Shown piece by piece: positions 24,136 to 34,904 of a stretch of DNA of 64,000 bases; position 1 is the stretch's first letter; every line of letters begins with the position of its first letter. Position numbers and translations under genes: made by a program. The stretch spans positions 191,001 to 255,000 of the forward strand of contig SEMN01000221.1 in the NCBI GenBank assembly GCA_005408345.1, read 5' to 3'. The notes below the pieces were generated by a model that saw only the letters and a program-made list of their open reading frames with translations, was not told where the DNA came from and did no database searches. Source of the stretch: Macquaria australasica. Its lineage: Eukaryota; Chordata; Actinopteri; Centrarchiformes; Percichthyidae.

Positions 24136-24765
24136 ACGGAGCAGAGCGGTCGACAGGGAGTTCTTATCACACCACACTGTCATTCACAAATCAACTTCTC
24201 CACACACACACACACACGCATGCAAAGCAACGACAGACAGAGTTTCCGTATAAGCAGCTGTTGGCACCACATATTTCAAGTGCTAGAAAAAAAACTTTAA
24301 TACCCAACCTTCATTTGTTACTCACCCAGTTTCCCTTCAGAAAAGACACAAACACACGCAAACGCGTAGGCGCAAACATGCCTGAGTACGCATACAAACA
24401 AATACACAGATTGGCGTCGTGCTTAGAAATTATGGGGTGTTAACATGCCGCACGTCACTGCAATATCAAGGTAAACAGATAAAATTTCAGAGTTTCCAAA
24501 TGAGAGTTTTTCTTCACATGCAAAAGCTCTCAGGAGTAAGATAAATGATGAATCATAGCCATTAAATCAAAATTTACCCAAATTCCTGTGCACTCATTAC
24601 GGGCAGAGAGTGGATTAATGCTTATGTGGGTGAGTGTTCAAGTACTTTAATTCTACTCTTCTGTTTGTGTTGTGTGTGTTTCTGCCTCTACGGTGCACGT
24701 GTGTGTGCAAGCGGTTGGGGGAGCAACACAGTATGAGGAGAATTCAAGTTAGTCAGCTCTCAGAG
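24136..24765. other. Unassigned stretch with a short CA run
   Basis: A CA run of 18 bp is at 24200-24217. Nothing else could be assigned. Confidence 0.4.
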
Positions 24766-24960
24766 AGGTCTCAAATGTCTGTTTTCCTGACGTGTGATCC
24801 ATAAATATTTGAAGTGGAAAGGGCTGCGCTGCGTTGTAGGACAAATCTAATTAACCCAGAACTTCCTAAGGGTTCCTCCGTCTGTGGGGCTGCGTGGGTG
24901 TCTCTTACATCGCCAATTCACCTCCCTAAAAGGGTCTGACTCCTCATTTAAGCCACTCAA
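24766..24960. promoter_or_regulatory. Candidate non-coding element
   Basis: TAATTA at 24848-24853 sits in CTAATTAACCCAGAAC. The A/T-rich word CCATAAATATTTGAAG lies 45 bp upstream. Both are embedded in balanced, non-repeat DNA. Confidence 0.35.
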
Positions 24961-25535
24961 ACCTTGATACATCAATCAGTCACTTAAGTTATAGACCTGA
25001 CTTTGGTAAAATAGTTCAGCAAGAATTATTCAGAGGAAGAAATGCTGATTTCTTCTTTCCAAGTTGTAGGTTTGTTTTTATTAATAAATATTCATCATAC
25101 ACTCTGAAATTGGCTTGAATTGGCTTTTTTTCAATTCAGTAATTTGCTTAGACTAACAGAGTGTTAATATAAATATGAAATTATTAAAATATAGAGCAGA
25201 GAATGCAACATGCTGCGTTTTGACACAGCTGCCTAAAAGAGTGTTGCCACTGTAGTGAGACAGAAAAGAAAGACAGAGACAACCATCTGACCAGAGACAA
25301 ACCTTTTTTCTGTCATTCTGTGCTGTTTCTCATCAGACGAACCATATAAAGTTCAAATTACGACTCTTGGCATTGTCTTTTACTCCAGCTCTGTCTGTGT
25401 GTTTGGTACTACAGTAGCCTATGATTCAGTGCATTATACATCTCTTCCCTTTCTGTTCTCAATCTGAGCCGGGCAGGAAACACAGAGCCTCTGAAATACT
25501 AAAGTGCTGCTGATTCCAAGATAGTCTGCCATCCT
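24961..25535. other. Unassigned stretch
   Basis: ATCAATCA (PBX/HOX-type) occurs at 24971-24978. The rest is AT-rich and featureless. Confidence 0.35.
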
Positions 25536-25960
25536 TTTAGCCAGATGAGACATGAGGCCTCTTCTCTTTAAAACCAGCGCTGGAACGCCCAATTGAAAAG
25601 ATGGCTTGGGTGAGGATGTAGGGGAATGAAAAGTCGTGCATGGATCTCATTCCTGAGGCCTGGGGTTGCTGATTTCATTAGAGTGCACCACACTATTAGA
25701 GCCGCCTCAGTTTGCTTTGCACTCGCTCCGAGCCTCACATTTCCATAATGCAGAAGAGGATTCAGTTTCACACGAGAGGGCCACGCTCAAACCATTTCCG
25801 CCGTAAACCGCTCGCTTAAGTTATTATACATTTTCACAATAAATACAAAGGGAAATGCGGCCAGCGTCTCGTTAGAGGAGGTTAGCTCTAAAGCCACGTC
25901 AACCCACATGGCGTTCCTGTTGGTACAGTGTCATGTGTCGACTTGCTCTGAGATAAAAAA
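25536..25960. promoter_or_regulatory. Long candidate non-coding element
   Basis: Some 425 bp of complex DNA keeps CpG (CCGCCGTAAACCGCTCGC, GCGGCCAGCGTCTCG) beside AT-rich words such as AAGTTATTATACATTTTC, CACAATAAATACAAAGGG and TTTCATTAGAG. No repeat similarity or usable frame is seen. It is one of the better enhancer-like blocks here. Confidence 0.42.
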
Positions 25961-26149
25961 AAGCACTCATATCGTCCTTCTTTAGTACACGTTCCACTAT
26001 TTATTTATTTTTAGCTGATTTTTATCCACAACACTGGCAGCCAGCTGAGGAGCGTCTGGTCTTTGGCAGCTGCACGAGTTGAAATAAGGTGAATGAAGAT
26101 GCTGCATACTCTAACAGGTATGTCTTCAACTCCATAAAAGATCGCCAAG

Positions 26150-26460
26150 CCTGCTAGGAGGAGTATGGCCTCATAGGCAACCAATGAGATCTGTTTGGGT
26201 CTGCACTCTCAGGGCTGCCAGCAGTTATTAGACACACAGACGGAGGGCTAACGCCTGCTCCAGATGTTCCAGCACAAGCAGCAACAGGGAATTGGATGAG
26301 ACCTTGAATAAAAAGCATCACACACTGAGCATGCGGTGCACTTCCCCTGTGCCACTTAGAAGTGCTATTCCATTTCACTGCATACCACCAACAGTGGACC
26401 ACTGAGGCAGGATAATGAGAAGGGCCAATTAGGAGCTGTTGGACGGGATAAGACGTTTCA
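26150..26460. promoter_or_regulatory. Candidate non-coding element
   Basis: The block holds CCAATGAGATCTG, GGCCAATTAGGAGCTG and GGATAATGAG, that is CCAAT, TAATT and TAAT-type words in complex DNA. Confidence 0.28.
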
Positions 26461-26640
26461 GAACAATACTGCCTTTATTATAATTTCTCAGTAGCATTAG
26501 CACAGTCAGTGTGTGTGTTCATAGTTGAAGCTGCCTCTGGAATACACTCACCAATGGAATCCTTTTGGTTTTATTATTAACAATAATATTAATGGAGTTG
26601 TATGTGTTCCACATGCTAACCAAGAGCGGCATGTCTCCTG

Positions 26641-27080
26641 CAGTGGCGGAAAGTAACTCAGTACATTTACTCAAGTACTCTTAAGTACAGTTTTGATGTA
26701 CTTGTACTTTCATTGAGTATTTCCATTTTATGCTTCTACTCCACTACATTTCAGAAGAAAACACTGTATTTTTTACTCCGCTGTGTGTATCTGACAGTCA
26801 TAGTTAGTAGTTACTTTGCAGATTAAGATTTTACATACAGAACATATGATCAGTTTATCAGATATGATGCATTGCTATGAGACTAATCAGCACTATATAC
26901 AGTAAACTAGTTAAAATCAGCTCCCCTTAGACACAACATTAAAATGCTGCAAATAAAATAATCAACACTTTGTAAGTAGTTCTACATAAAGAAAACTTTT
27001 ATTGTTTATACCTAAAGTTAAATTTGCTGATAATACCTCCTGAGTTTGTGCATTTTGTTCTACATACAATGTACCTTTTA
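26641..27080 (+). mobile_element. hAT-type MITE
   Basis: The left end is sharp at CAGTGGCGGAAAGTAACTCA. It continues GTACATTTACTCAAGTACT, TACTTGTACTTTCATTGAGT, CTTCTACTCCACTACATTTC, GTTACTTTGCAGATTAAGAT and ACATATGATCAGTTTATCAG. This is a very common teleost non-autonomous family related by its ends to Tol2-group hAT elements. The right end is eroded: AAATTTGCTGATAATACCTC near 27027 still matches, but the terminal CCACCACTG is not found. Only the left 8 bp, GTCTCCTG (26633-26640), is available as a possible target duplication. Confidence 0.82.
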
Positions 27081-27957
27081 TGTATAAAATGACAGAAGTG
27101 CAAGACCATTTATGCTTTTTTTTTTTAAACTGTGATGCTAATGAAAGGCTACTTCATATAACTAATGAGACATTACAAAGAGTTGTTTAGTCTCAGTGGT
27201 TGTTTAGTGCAGACCACCTCAGGCCCTGAATGACAGACAGAGAGTGAGATTTGGTTTGGGTGAGTGTTTTCTTATGCCTGTATGGTCCCTTGTGGCAGCA
27301 ATCAACCGTGTCATATAAAGCAGTCTGATGGATTCTCTCAGTGTTTATTATTAATCTTATATGTGTCTTATAGTAAGAACAATTAATAGCATTTGCTCAA
27401 CACATTGCAGTCTGGTTGCCAAAGCAAGGCATTAATATTAGTGCCTATCACAAAGTGGCAATTTGTATTTGTGATCATTTAACACTGCATCTCACACTAT
27501 AGGTGACATTGTGAGCAAGAGTAGCTCACAAGGTCCTGCGAGTTAATAAACCTCAGGCTTTACACACAGAAACTACATGAGTCATGATTTAAGTGTTTTG
27601 ATTCTGTCGCTGTATTTGCCAAACCATCGTGACACTATTAACATTCGTGGGAAGGTGAAAGAATCAGTGAAACAAACTGAGTTTCCCAGCTCAGGCAGAA
27701 AGCCACAGCAACTGATTCACGGGCTACCCCAATTAATACACCCTCGAAAGGAGAAAATAGTCCATCTTAAGTGGTGCTGTACTTTGGTTAATTTGTCAGA
27801 TAAAATAAGATGAAAAACATAATGTATGAACCGGATGAGCTGACAAGCATCAAAGAATGTCTTTGTAGATAGTGTAATTATTTAACTAGTTGTTGAAAAC
27901 TATACCCTAATGGATAAAAAACTGATTTGTGGAGGTTTAAGCCTCAAAATAATAGCT
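27081..27957. other. Unassigned stretch
   Basis: T-rich DNA lies at 27117-27127. The segment 27400-27530 (CACAAAGTGGCAATTTGTAT) is complex and possibly regulatory. No gene is seen. Confidence 0.35.
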
Positions 27958-27972
27958 CCCCCCCCCCCCCCC
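27958..27972. repeat. C15 homopolymer
   Basis: Fifteen consecutive C form the longest G/C homopolymer in the window, a likely i-motif/G-tract and a site of sequencing error. Confidence 0.9.
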
Positions 27973-28132
27973 TCTCCCTCATTTGGTCTTATCTAGGTTG
28001 TAGTGCTTGATGGTGAGACAGTGTTAGATCATGGAGGGAAATAGAGAACATGCATGCCATGTCGTCAAGTCAGATAAGAGACTACTCAGAATGTGTGTCT
28101 ATGTTTAAGTGCAAGTTTACGTGTGCGTCTGT

Positions 28133-28140
<8 letters not shown>

Positions 28141-28178
<38 letters not shown>
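28141..28178. repeat. (GT)n microsatellite
   Basis: A perfect GT run is preceded by degenerate TG-rich DNA from about 28093. Confidence 0.97.
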
Positions 28179-28181
<3 letters not shown>

Positions 28182-28469
28182 GCGTAGAAGAGTCTGGGTC
28201 TCTGATTGCCTTTGCTAGGCTTCCCACATTAAAGTGGCCTCTGCCTCAGGGAAGAGTTTCCTGACTGCATGGCAAAATAGAGAGGGGTGGGGAATACGGC
28301 AAGGAAAAGATATGGGAGAAGGGAGTAAAGTGGGAGGGTAGGGGCATTTAGGTGAAAAGGAGCTGCCAAAACAACTCCCAAGCTTCATCTGGCCTGCATC
28401 CAACTGTTCGACACACACTTGTTCACTCTCTCTCTCTTACAAACACACAAATACACACAGCTTCGCCCC

Positions 28470-28860
28470 CACCACATGTTCGTAAGTGCGGACCGCACAG
28501 GGGGTAGCCCCCTAACCTCCCTGCCCCCATATCCCGTTCCTCTCTTCCCCCTCTCAGCTTTAATTGAGAAGACAAATGGATCTTTCAGAGCCCACTACCA
28601 CGCCACCATACATCAGTCATGACAATGTTAGCTTTATAACGGTGGGCTTGCCGTGAGCCGAACCATATGTTTGGCCCGCGCCACACGCACGAGCAAACAC
28701 CTCAATACCATGCTAATGGCGCCCCAGTAATTGCCTGTTGTTTTATTATTAAAGGTAATTTAGACCCTAATGGAATTCATTCAACATTGTGCGTCGGCCC
28801 CACCCAGACGGCACTGTGGAGAGGCCACTCTTCCTGTGTCAGACATCAAGAAACCCTTTT
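28470..28860. promoter_or_regulatory. Candidate non-coding element with two adjoining palindromes
   Basis: GTGCGG-A-CCGCAC (28486-28498) is followed at once by AGGGGG-TAG-CCCCCT (28499-28513), two perfect 6-bp stems side by side. Further on, CTAATGGCGCCCCAGTAATT runs into TAATTG (28728-28733) and TTTTATTATTAAAGGTAATT. Homeodomain-type words next to retained CpG and no repeat similarity make this one of the stronger regulatory candidates. Confidence 0.42.
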
Positions 28861-29035
28861 ATCTCTCTTGAAATAAAATATTATTCTACATGATGAAACA
28901 TGCGAAGGAGAGCCAGATACCATCCCCCTTTTGCATGCTAGCCTCCCACTAGCCTCTGTAAGACAATTTGTTTTCCCATGGGCGGTTTCTTTCTTCAGTC
29001 TTACTCTCTGGTTTTCTGTTCATATTCTCAGCGAA

Positions 29036-29507
29036 ATGGGTATCTTCTCTACTCAAACAGAAATAAAGCAACTTGCCCTTTTAAAAGAAACAGTTTGTGT
29101 TGTTAGCATTCATCCGCTACAGCTCAGGTAAGATTTGATATCACTTGTGGCTATGAGACTCATGGGAGCTGTAGTTACTAAATGCTAACAAAACAAACAA
29201 AAACAATGTTTTTTTTTATTCTCAAGCACAATATGTATTTTGGTTCCAGTATAGACAGATAACCCCGCTATCTTGTTTAAGCTTTTCAGAAAGAGCAATG
29301 AAAGAAACCGTCTATGAGAAAATATATTGACAAACGAAAGCTAGCGTAGCACAAGCTAATCTGAGTGTCCGCTATGGACATTTTTTCTTTTTTCAACAAT
29401 TCAGGTTTGACAAATTCCAAGCTTACCTGGCAGAGATGGGAAGACATAAGACTGCATGTCATAGCAATGTTAAATGCATCTACCCAACCTTACCAGACTT
29501 TACATAG
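29036..29507 (+). other. Weak candidate for a two-exon small reading frame
   Basis: An open frame with ATG at 29036 runs 30 codons to CAG|GTAAGA (donor GT at 29128). A T-rich tract ends in CAACAATTCAG at 29404, and the next segment ends at 29507 before GTAAGTG. Joining 29127 to 29405 keeps the frame and adds 33 codons, and the TAG stop (29505-29507) abuts the second GTAAGT. The product would be about 64 residues and resembles nothing I know. Splice-like words are common in AT-rich DNA, and the region has the GCTAAC-rich texture of old fish repeats, so chance or a non-coding transcript is more likely. Confidence 0.12.
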
Positions 29508-30149
29508 GTAAGTGCCTTGTCTCCAGCGAGTACAACCTGAGTCAGCTGAGGCTCGAACTAGAGTAAAAGCTAAAGTTAACATGCCTCACATTAAAAGTTT
29601 CCTCTGTGTTTGTCACTCCTGTATAAACGGCTAGCAAGGCAAGGTACACTGAGAGCACTACTGCATGTTAGGCTATGACGTATCGCCAAGCAACATTAAC
29701 CAGTTTATGCGGCTAACTAGCTACATCTTTAGTTGCTTAACTGTCTAACAAATATAATCTCAACATTGCATTAGTACCAAAGTTGTATGTAGCTCTCTAC
29801 GCTTTTCAAATGCTGCAGTAATATTCAGTCAAGTTTGGAGAAACCAAACCAAATGCAGAGCACAAGGTGGGTAGTTCAGAGGACCTGGGAGTGTGAACAT
29901 TCCCAGAAAATATCTGTTTAGAAAGCTAAAAAAAACACACGTGATTTGGGGTAAATAAGAACCAGTAACATATTACTGATTGAGCTTTAAAGAAGATATT
30001 TGGACCTCATCCAGTGGGTTTTAATAAAAGAGGTTTTGGCCAGAGAAGTGTAAGTGAAATAATTACATTAAGATAAGAAGCACAAACAACATAACAGGCC
30101 ATCACGGAATTAATGCATAAACATTCACAAAATAATCATCTGAAATGAC
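29508..30149. other. Unassigned stretch
   Basis: GCTAAC/GCTAGC words are frequent at 29570-29760. No recognised family could be named and no gene is seen. Confidence 0.35.
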
Positions 30150-30345
30150 AGTTTTCCTGTGCGTGAAAAACTCTGCAAGCAGATGAGTTCATAGTTTTTA
30201 TGACGTTTTCGAATGGCAGCGTCCGGAATCTGCTTCAGATTAATGTGAGTGGGCAGAAACAGGCCACTGAAGCCTGATATATTAAAGGCCAGATACAGAG
30301 TTATGTGAATGTGATAACTCTGAATTGCAGTATAGCTGTAAAGGA
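30150..30345. promoter_or_regulatory. Candidate non-coding element
   Basis: TTCAGATTAATGTGAGTGG and GTGATAACTCTGAATTGC lie in complex DNA that also keeps CpG (GGCAGCGTCCGGAATC). Confidence 0.27.
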
Positions 30346-31092
30346 ACATGATGGATTGTATGACAGAAGTTCATCTTAAAACAAAGCAGATACTCCTCAG
30401 ACATGTGAGAACATGTCACATAGACATCCACAAACTAAGAATCTGCCATAAGATTTACTAATGTGCTGTGACATACTGGTGACTTCTTCAACCTCTGTCA
30501 GTGTAGGGTCACTTATAACACACATACACATACATACAAAGCTCTTCACGACCTTATCAGTTTATCTTCAGTGTTTTTGCGCTTTCTTCTTCTTTCATTG
30601 TAATCTCCAGTGAGTTTTCAGTTCTTTCAGCTGGATTACCACTGATACATTCCTCACTACCCTTTACTGTACCTTTTCCTTCACTTCTAACCCATTTCTA
30701 AATCTCTTTGTCAGTTTCCCAACACAGGAAGCCAGTGTGGTACCCAGGGATCATCTGAGGCTGTGTGATCATCACTGCTACTCTTCCTGTGCCTTGCTCC
30801 CATGGTTTTTCATGCCTGGTGTCCAGCATGCCTATCCTCTGACTGGAAGTACTCTCATCTGGGGCCAAAAACACCAAAATAACAATCATCCCTCCCCTCA
30901 TCTGCTCACTCTTACACTCTGGTCACTTTTCCACTGTCTTACAGCTAGCCACATGTGACACATGTCTCTGAGAGTGTTCTCATGGGCTGGTCACCACGAC
31001 GCATTTTATCACATCCTTTTGAGCATGTTAAGAGGTGTAATCCACAGCATGGCAGATTCTTTTTTTCTGTTTCTATGACTATTAAAATTTGT
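30346..31092. other. Unassigned stretch
   Basis: Pyrimidine-rich from about 30540 to 30710. No gene or known repeat is seen. Confidence 0.4.
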
Positions 31093-31160
31093 CCTCGCTT
31101 CTTCTCTTTCTCCCCGTCACTCTCTCTCTTTCTCTCTTTCTCTCTCTCTCTCTTTTTCCC
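31093..31160. repeat. CT-rich simple repeat
   Basis: Interrupted TC and TTTC units make up nearly all of the stretch. Confidence 0.8.
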
Positions 31161-31164
31161 AGCA

Positions 31165-31300
31165 CGATGTGAACATTAGCCAGGGTTTTTATCAGAGGGC
31201 TTCCAGCAGAGCTCCAGCAGGCCTTCCCAGGAGAGGAGGCTACAGGAAGTCGTAGGATGATAAAACTGGGCCATTACTGGGGCAGCACAGGACCCCAGGG
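31165..31300. promoter_or_regulatory. Candidate non-coding element
   Basis: GGATGATAAAACTGGGCCAT and TTACTGGGGCAGCACAGG form a complex block between a CT-rich repeat and a C-run. Confidence 0.25.
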
Positions 31301-31307
31301 TTCATTA

Positions 31308-31333
31308 CCCCCCCCCCTCCTCCTCCTCCTCCT
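31308..31333. repeat. C-run followed by (CTC)n
   Basis: A run of ten C is followed by five CTC/TCC trinucleotide units. Confidence 0.85.
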
Positions 31334-32250
31334 AATCTCACTCCATGACTGCAGCACAACATAATCCTGAACATACCTCAAACTCATTATTTTATCAATC
31401 TGTGCTGGCTTATCATTTACATGGGAGTTTTGTCTTGGATCATGCGAAAATTTTGCTTGTAATACTGGAGAAATTCTGACTGAATTGAACATTTTTATTT
31501 CAGTTTCATTTCATTCACTGTTTGAATCACTATAAATCTGAGAGGTGGGAAGATTCACATGTCTGGAACCAGGCTAGATTGAAAAAATCACTTGAAGCAC
31601 AAATATATAAGAGAGATGAAAAGCCTCCAACATGAGACTCATCAAACTCAAAGAATTTTAGAGGAGGATAGTAGGAAGTAGAAAATGTAGTCCAATCATT
31701 TCCTTTTTAACAAGTAAGAAGAACATTTAAAGTTCCTCAGCATTACGCTATTACTCAGCACTCTGCCGTGTCCTGAGTGGGTGCAAGGAGGACATAAGAA
31801 TAAAAACAGCTGCCTCTGAGGTGACGTCACAGCCTTGAACACCGCTTATGTAGCCCCCAAGAATAGTACACAAAAACATGGAGCTGCAGCTCTCGAATAG
31901 TAGCGTGGGGATGCAGAGAATTAATTGGCAGTGGTGGTCTCGTGGAAGTGATGACAGCTGATAGAGAGAGCAGCTGGAAGTGACAGCAACACCAGAGCTC
32001 AGCACCATGTAGCACTCAGCAGCAGCACTGACAGACAGCAGCACAGAAACCACAGGGAGAGACAGACACAGAGAGGGAGAGAGAAGTACGTTACTGATTA
32101 TTTGATAGTATGACCAGGACAAGATTAAATTATCTGCAGCAATTTGTATTTTTTACTTAATGTTATTTGTCTGATTTGTCTGTCATTTTAGTGTTTTTGC
32201 CTTTTTAGTATTATTACTTTACAGAAATGCTTTGATTTATTTGTTCTAAG
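31334..32250. other. Unassigned stretch with a perfect CRE palindrome
   Basis: GTGACGTCAC at 31821-31830 is a full palindromic cAMP-response element core in moderately GC-rich DNA. AGCAGC-rich DNA follows near 31970-32050. No exon or TATA arrangement accompanies the CRE. Confidence 0.35.
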
Positions 32251-32665
32251 TGTGGGAAATATGCTTATTCACTCTCTTGCTGAGAGTTAGATAAGTAGAT
32301 AGATACCACTCTCATATCTATATTGTGAATCTGAAGCTACTGCAAGCTGCAGGTTAGCTTAGCTTAACTGGAAACAGCTAGTCAAGCTCAGTGCAAAGGT
32401 AACCAAATTCACCTACCAGAACCCGTAAAGCTAACTAATTAACACATCATTTCTTGTTTGTTTAATCTACACAGAAAAAAAATGAAGTGTAGGTGCATTT
32501 AGTTACTTCTGGACAGAGCCAGGCTAGCTGTTTCCCCGTTTCCAGTCTTTGTGCTAAGCTAAGCTAACTGGCTGTAGCTTCATATTTAGCGTACAAACAA
32601 GAGAGAGGTTTCGATCTTCTCATTTAAGTCTCAGCAAGAAAGTGAATAAGCATATTTCACTAAAT
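32251..32665. mobile_element. Palindromic teleost dispersed element
   Basis: The left arm (32251-32393: GGGAAATATGCTTATTCACT, CTTGCTGAGAGTTAGATAAG, GAAGCTAC, GGTTAGCTTAGCTTAACTGG) returns in inverse at 32511-32663 (AGGCTAGCTGTTTCCCCG, AAGCTAAGCTAACTGGCTGT, CAGCAAGAAAGTGAATAAGC). This is a very common percomorph element I recognise. Between the arms lies about 115 bp with TAACTAATTAACACATCATT. There is no coding capacity. Confidence 0.8.
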
Positions 32666-32958
32666 GTTGAACTGATTGTGATACCATCTGCACACAGTAC
32701 TCCAAATGTGTTCAATACAAATATCATTCAGTTAGTAGATGTGCTTCTAAACTTTTTTTCCCCCCCGATGAAACGGAAACAAAAAGATAGAAATTCTTCA
32801 ATAGATTCTTAAACACTCCACCCAAGGTCCACTGGAAGCAGATGTTAACAGTCAAGTGTACTTTATTTTCATTTCAGTTTACCAGAATCACCCTTCTTTA
32901 GAGTAAGTGGGTTTACAGATTGTTTCTTTTTGCTTCTGACATTCCTCTGCCAATCCAG
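32666..32958. other. Unassigned stretch
   Basis: AT-rich, with a T7C7 junction near 32754-32767. It ends in a pyrimidine-rich segment closing with CAATCCAG at 32958. Confidence 0.35.
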
Positions 32959-33190
32959 AAAGAGCAGCCAAAAGACCCTGATGCTCTTGGGACCCCCTGT
33001 TCCCCTCCCCGCTCATACCAGCAGATCAGCCCAGCTAGTTTCCTTATCTGCTCACCACTCAATTACCCTGTTCTGCAGAGGGCATTTGAAGCCTCAGACG
33101 AGCGGCCTGGAGGTTACAGTGGGCTGAACTGGGAGGAGGCACGGGCTGCTGATGGCCTTTTAACCCTCCTTACACAGAGGTAATGAATGA
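32959..33190 (+). other. Candidate non-coding element, or weak exon candidate
   Basis: A frame stays open for 73 codons from a pyrimidine-rich CCAATCCAG border (32958) to CACAGAG|GTAATG (donor GT at 33180). The translation is unremarkable and has no domain or ATG near its start. The nucleotide texture (CTCAATTACCCTG, CCTTTTAACCC) equally fits an enhancer, which I prefer. Confidence 0.2.
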
Positions 33191-33329
33191 CAGGATGGGA
33201 TGCAGTGACTCAAAGGTTCAGTAACTTCAGTTCACTGGTAATTATGTAAAAGTGATTGTTTGTTTAATATGCACAATCTCTATGATAGTAAAGTTTCTGA
33301 TTATTTCATCTGCTGGTTCATTTTTCACT

Positions 33330-33540
33330 TTCACACCTGAGAAAGCATTCGTCAAAATCCAGACAGACCTCCTCCCTCAGCCAATGACGTGCTGCCGAGC
33401 TGCAGTTTCCAGTGAAGGCTGACAAATAGTGTTTGACAAGTTTCGGAGGATTTGCATACCAAAGGTGAAATCAAATTAGTTAAAGAATCTATTTTCAACT
33501 GTCTCACTAAAATGTGTATCCTAGGTGGTAGGGCACATTT
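33330..33540. promoter_or_regulatory. Candidate non-coding element with an octamer site
   Basis: A perfect POU octamer ATTTGCAT lies at 33450-33457. GTTTGACAAGTTTCGG precedes it and AAATCAAATTAGTTAAAG follows. Confidence 0.33.
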
Positions 33541-34559
33541 AACACTGAAGGGATGATCTTCAACTTTTTGATTTTGCATCTGACAAGAAACAAATCTGGA
33601 AATAAAAAATAAATGAGCAAAGACATCTTGTTTTTTAAATATTATTGATTATTTTTCAAAAATAGCAGTCAAACAGCAACATAGAACAACACCTGATTAT
33701 AAGCTGAAATCTTTAATGTATTAATCAATAACAAGGAGTAAGATTTCAGATATTTTATCTATGAAAACAACATAATTAAAGTAAACCAAATTTTCATAGT
33801 ACAGTTCTGGAAATATCACAAGTCACCCTTCATGTATGATGAGAACATTTCTCTTCTTTTGGTACTTCAGACACGTTCTGAGGCCAAATCGAGAGGTCTG
33901 CGTGAGTCGGCCTTCTAAATAGAGAGAGAGTCAGAGAGTAAATGGAGAGAGTCAGAGAGATACAGACATGGAAGCAGCAGTGGGACTGAGCGTTGAGAGA
34001 ATGTGACTGTGGTGAATGGAGAGGGGAGGACAGCACGGAGAGCTGCCATCTCTTGTCACGCCTGTGTCTCTGTGTCTGCAGGATGTTTCCCTCCTTTTAA
34101 GGCAGCGGTGATGTTCTGCTTTCTTCAGCAGTGCAGCTACAGAGAGCTCTTCTCCATCACTTAAATGTCCTTCCACAAACACACGCAAGCCCTTTCCGTT
34201 ATGATCTTTCCTGCTGTTAATTGTAATTCTTGCTGTTTTTATCATTGAGTAGCTTTTGATTTTTGTATTTTTTAATGGTGACGACTTTTCCATTCCTCTG
34301 TATCCCAAACACAGAATAAAATGCCTGTTTATAATTTCCTTTTCCTTAAACTTTTGTGAATCCCTTGGTGCCATTTAATCAAAATTTCCATCCTCGTACA
34401 CAAATAGACCTGTTCACCCCTTCACCTTTTCATCTCACTCATTGTCAGTGACATTAACATGGGAGATCAGGCCTGATTTTGCTACTCTGTCATGTTATCT
34501 ATCATCTACAGATAGAGACTTATCTCTCTGTCAGCACCCGGCTGCTTCATTTAAGGTAT
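33541..34559. other. Unassigned stretch
   Basis: AT-rich up to about 33800. GAGA/GTCAGAGAG words occur at 33917-33960. The 140-codon minus-strand frame (33952-34374) shows no domain. Confidence 0.4.
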
Positions 34560-34760
34560 CACACTCTCTGTGACAGGATCTCCTCACCTGTCCATCCATC
34601 ATAGCCGAGACGCTCAGTGGCATCACTGGGTGTTTGTGTGTTTATCAGTAATTACAGGGGAGGTGTTGAGACTGAAACCAGCTGCATGCGACTCAAGCTC
34701 AGCATTCAGTCAGCTGACACGAGTTTGACAGGGGGTCGACGACAGCGAGTGAATTAAACC
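34560..34760. promoter_or_regulatory. Candidate non-coding element
   Basis: TTTATCAGTAATTACAGGGG and CAGTCAGCTGACACGAG (palindromic CAGCTG E-box context) sit with CpG-keeping DNA (GGGGGTCGACGACAGCGAG). Confidence 0.33.
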
Positions 34761-34904
34761 TCTTCAACATGTCTGCAGGTCACACTATCCAGTGTAATTT
34801 CACATGAGCACTACTAAGAATATATTCTGCCTCTTTAAGTAATATTCATTGGAGCTGAACTGATACGCATGTGGGAAGTTTTTTTTATATGAAGCACATG
34901 GTCA

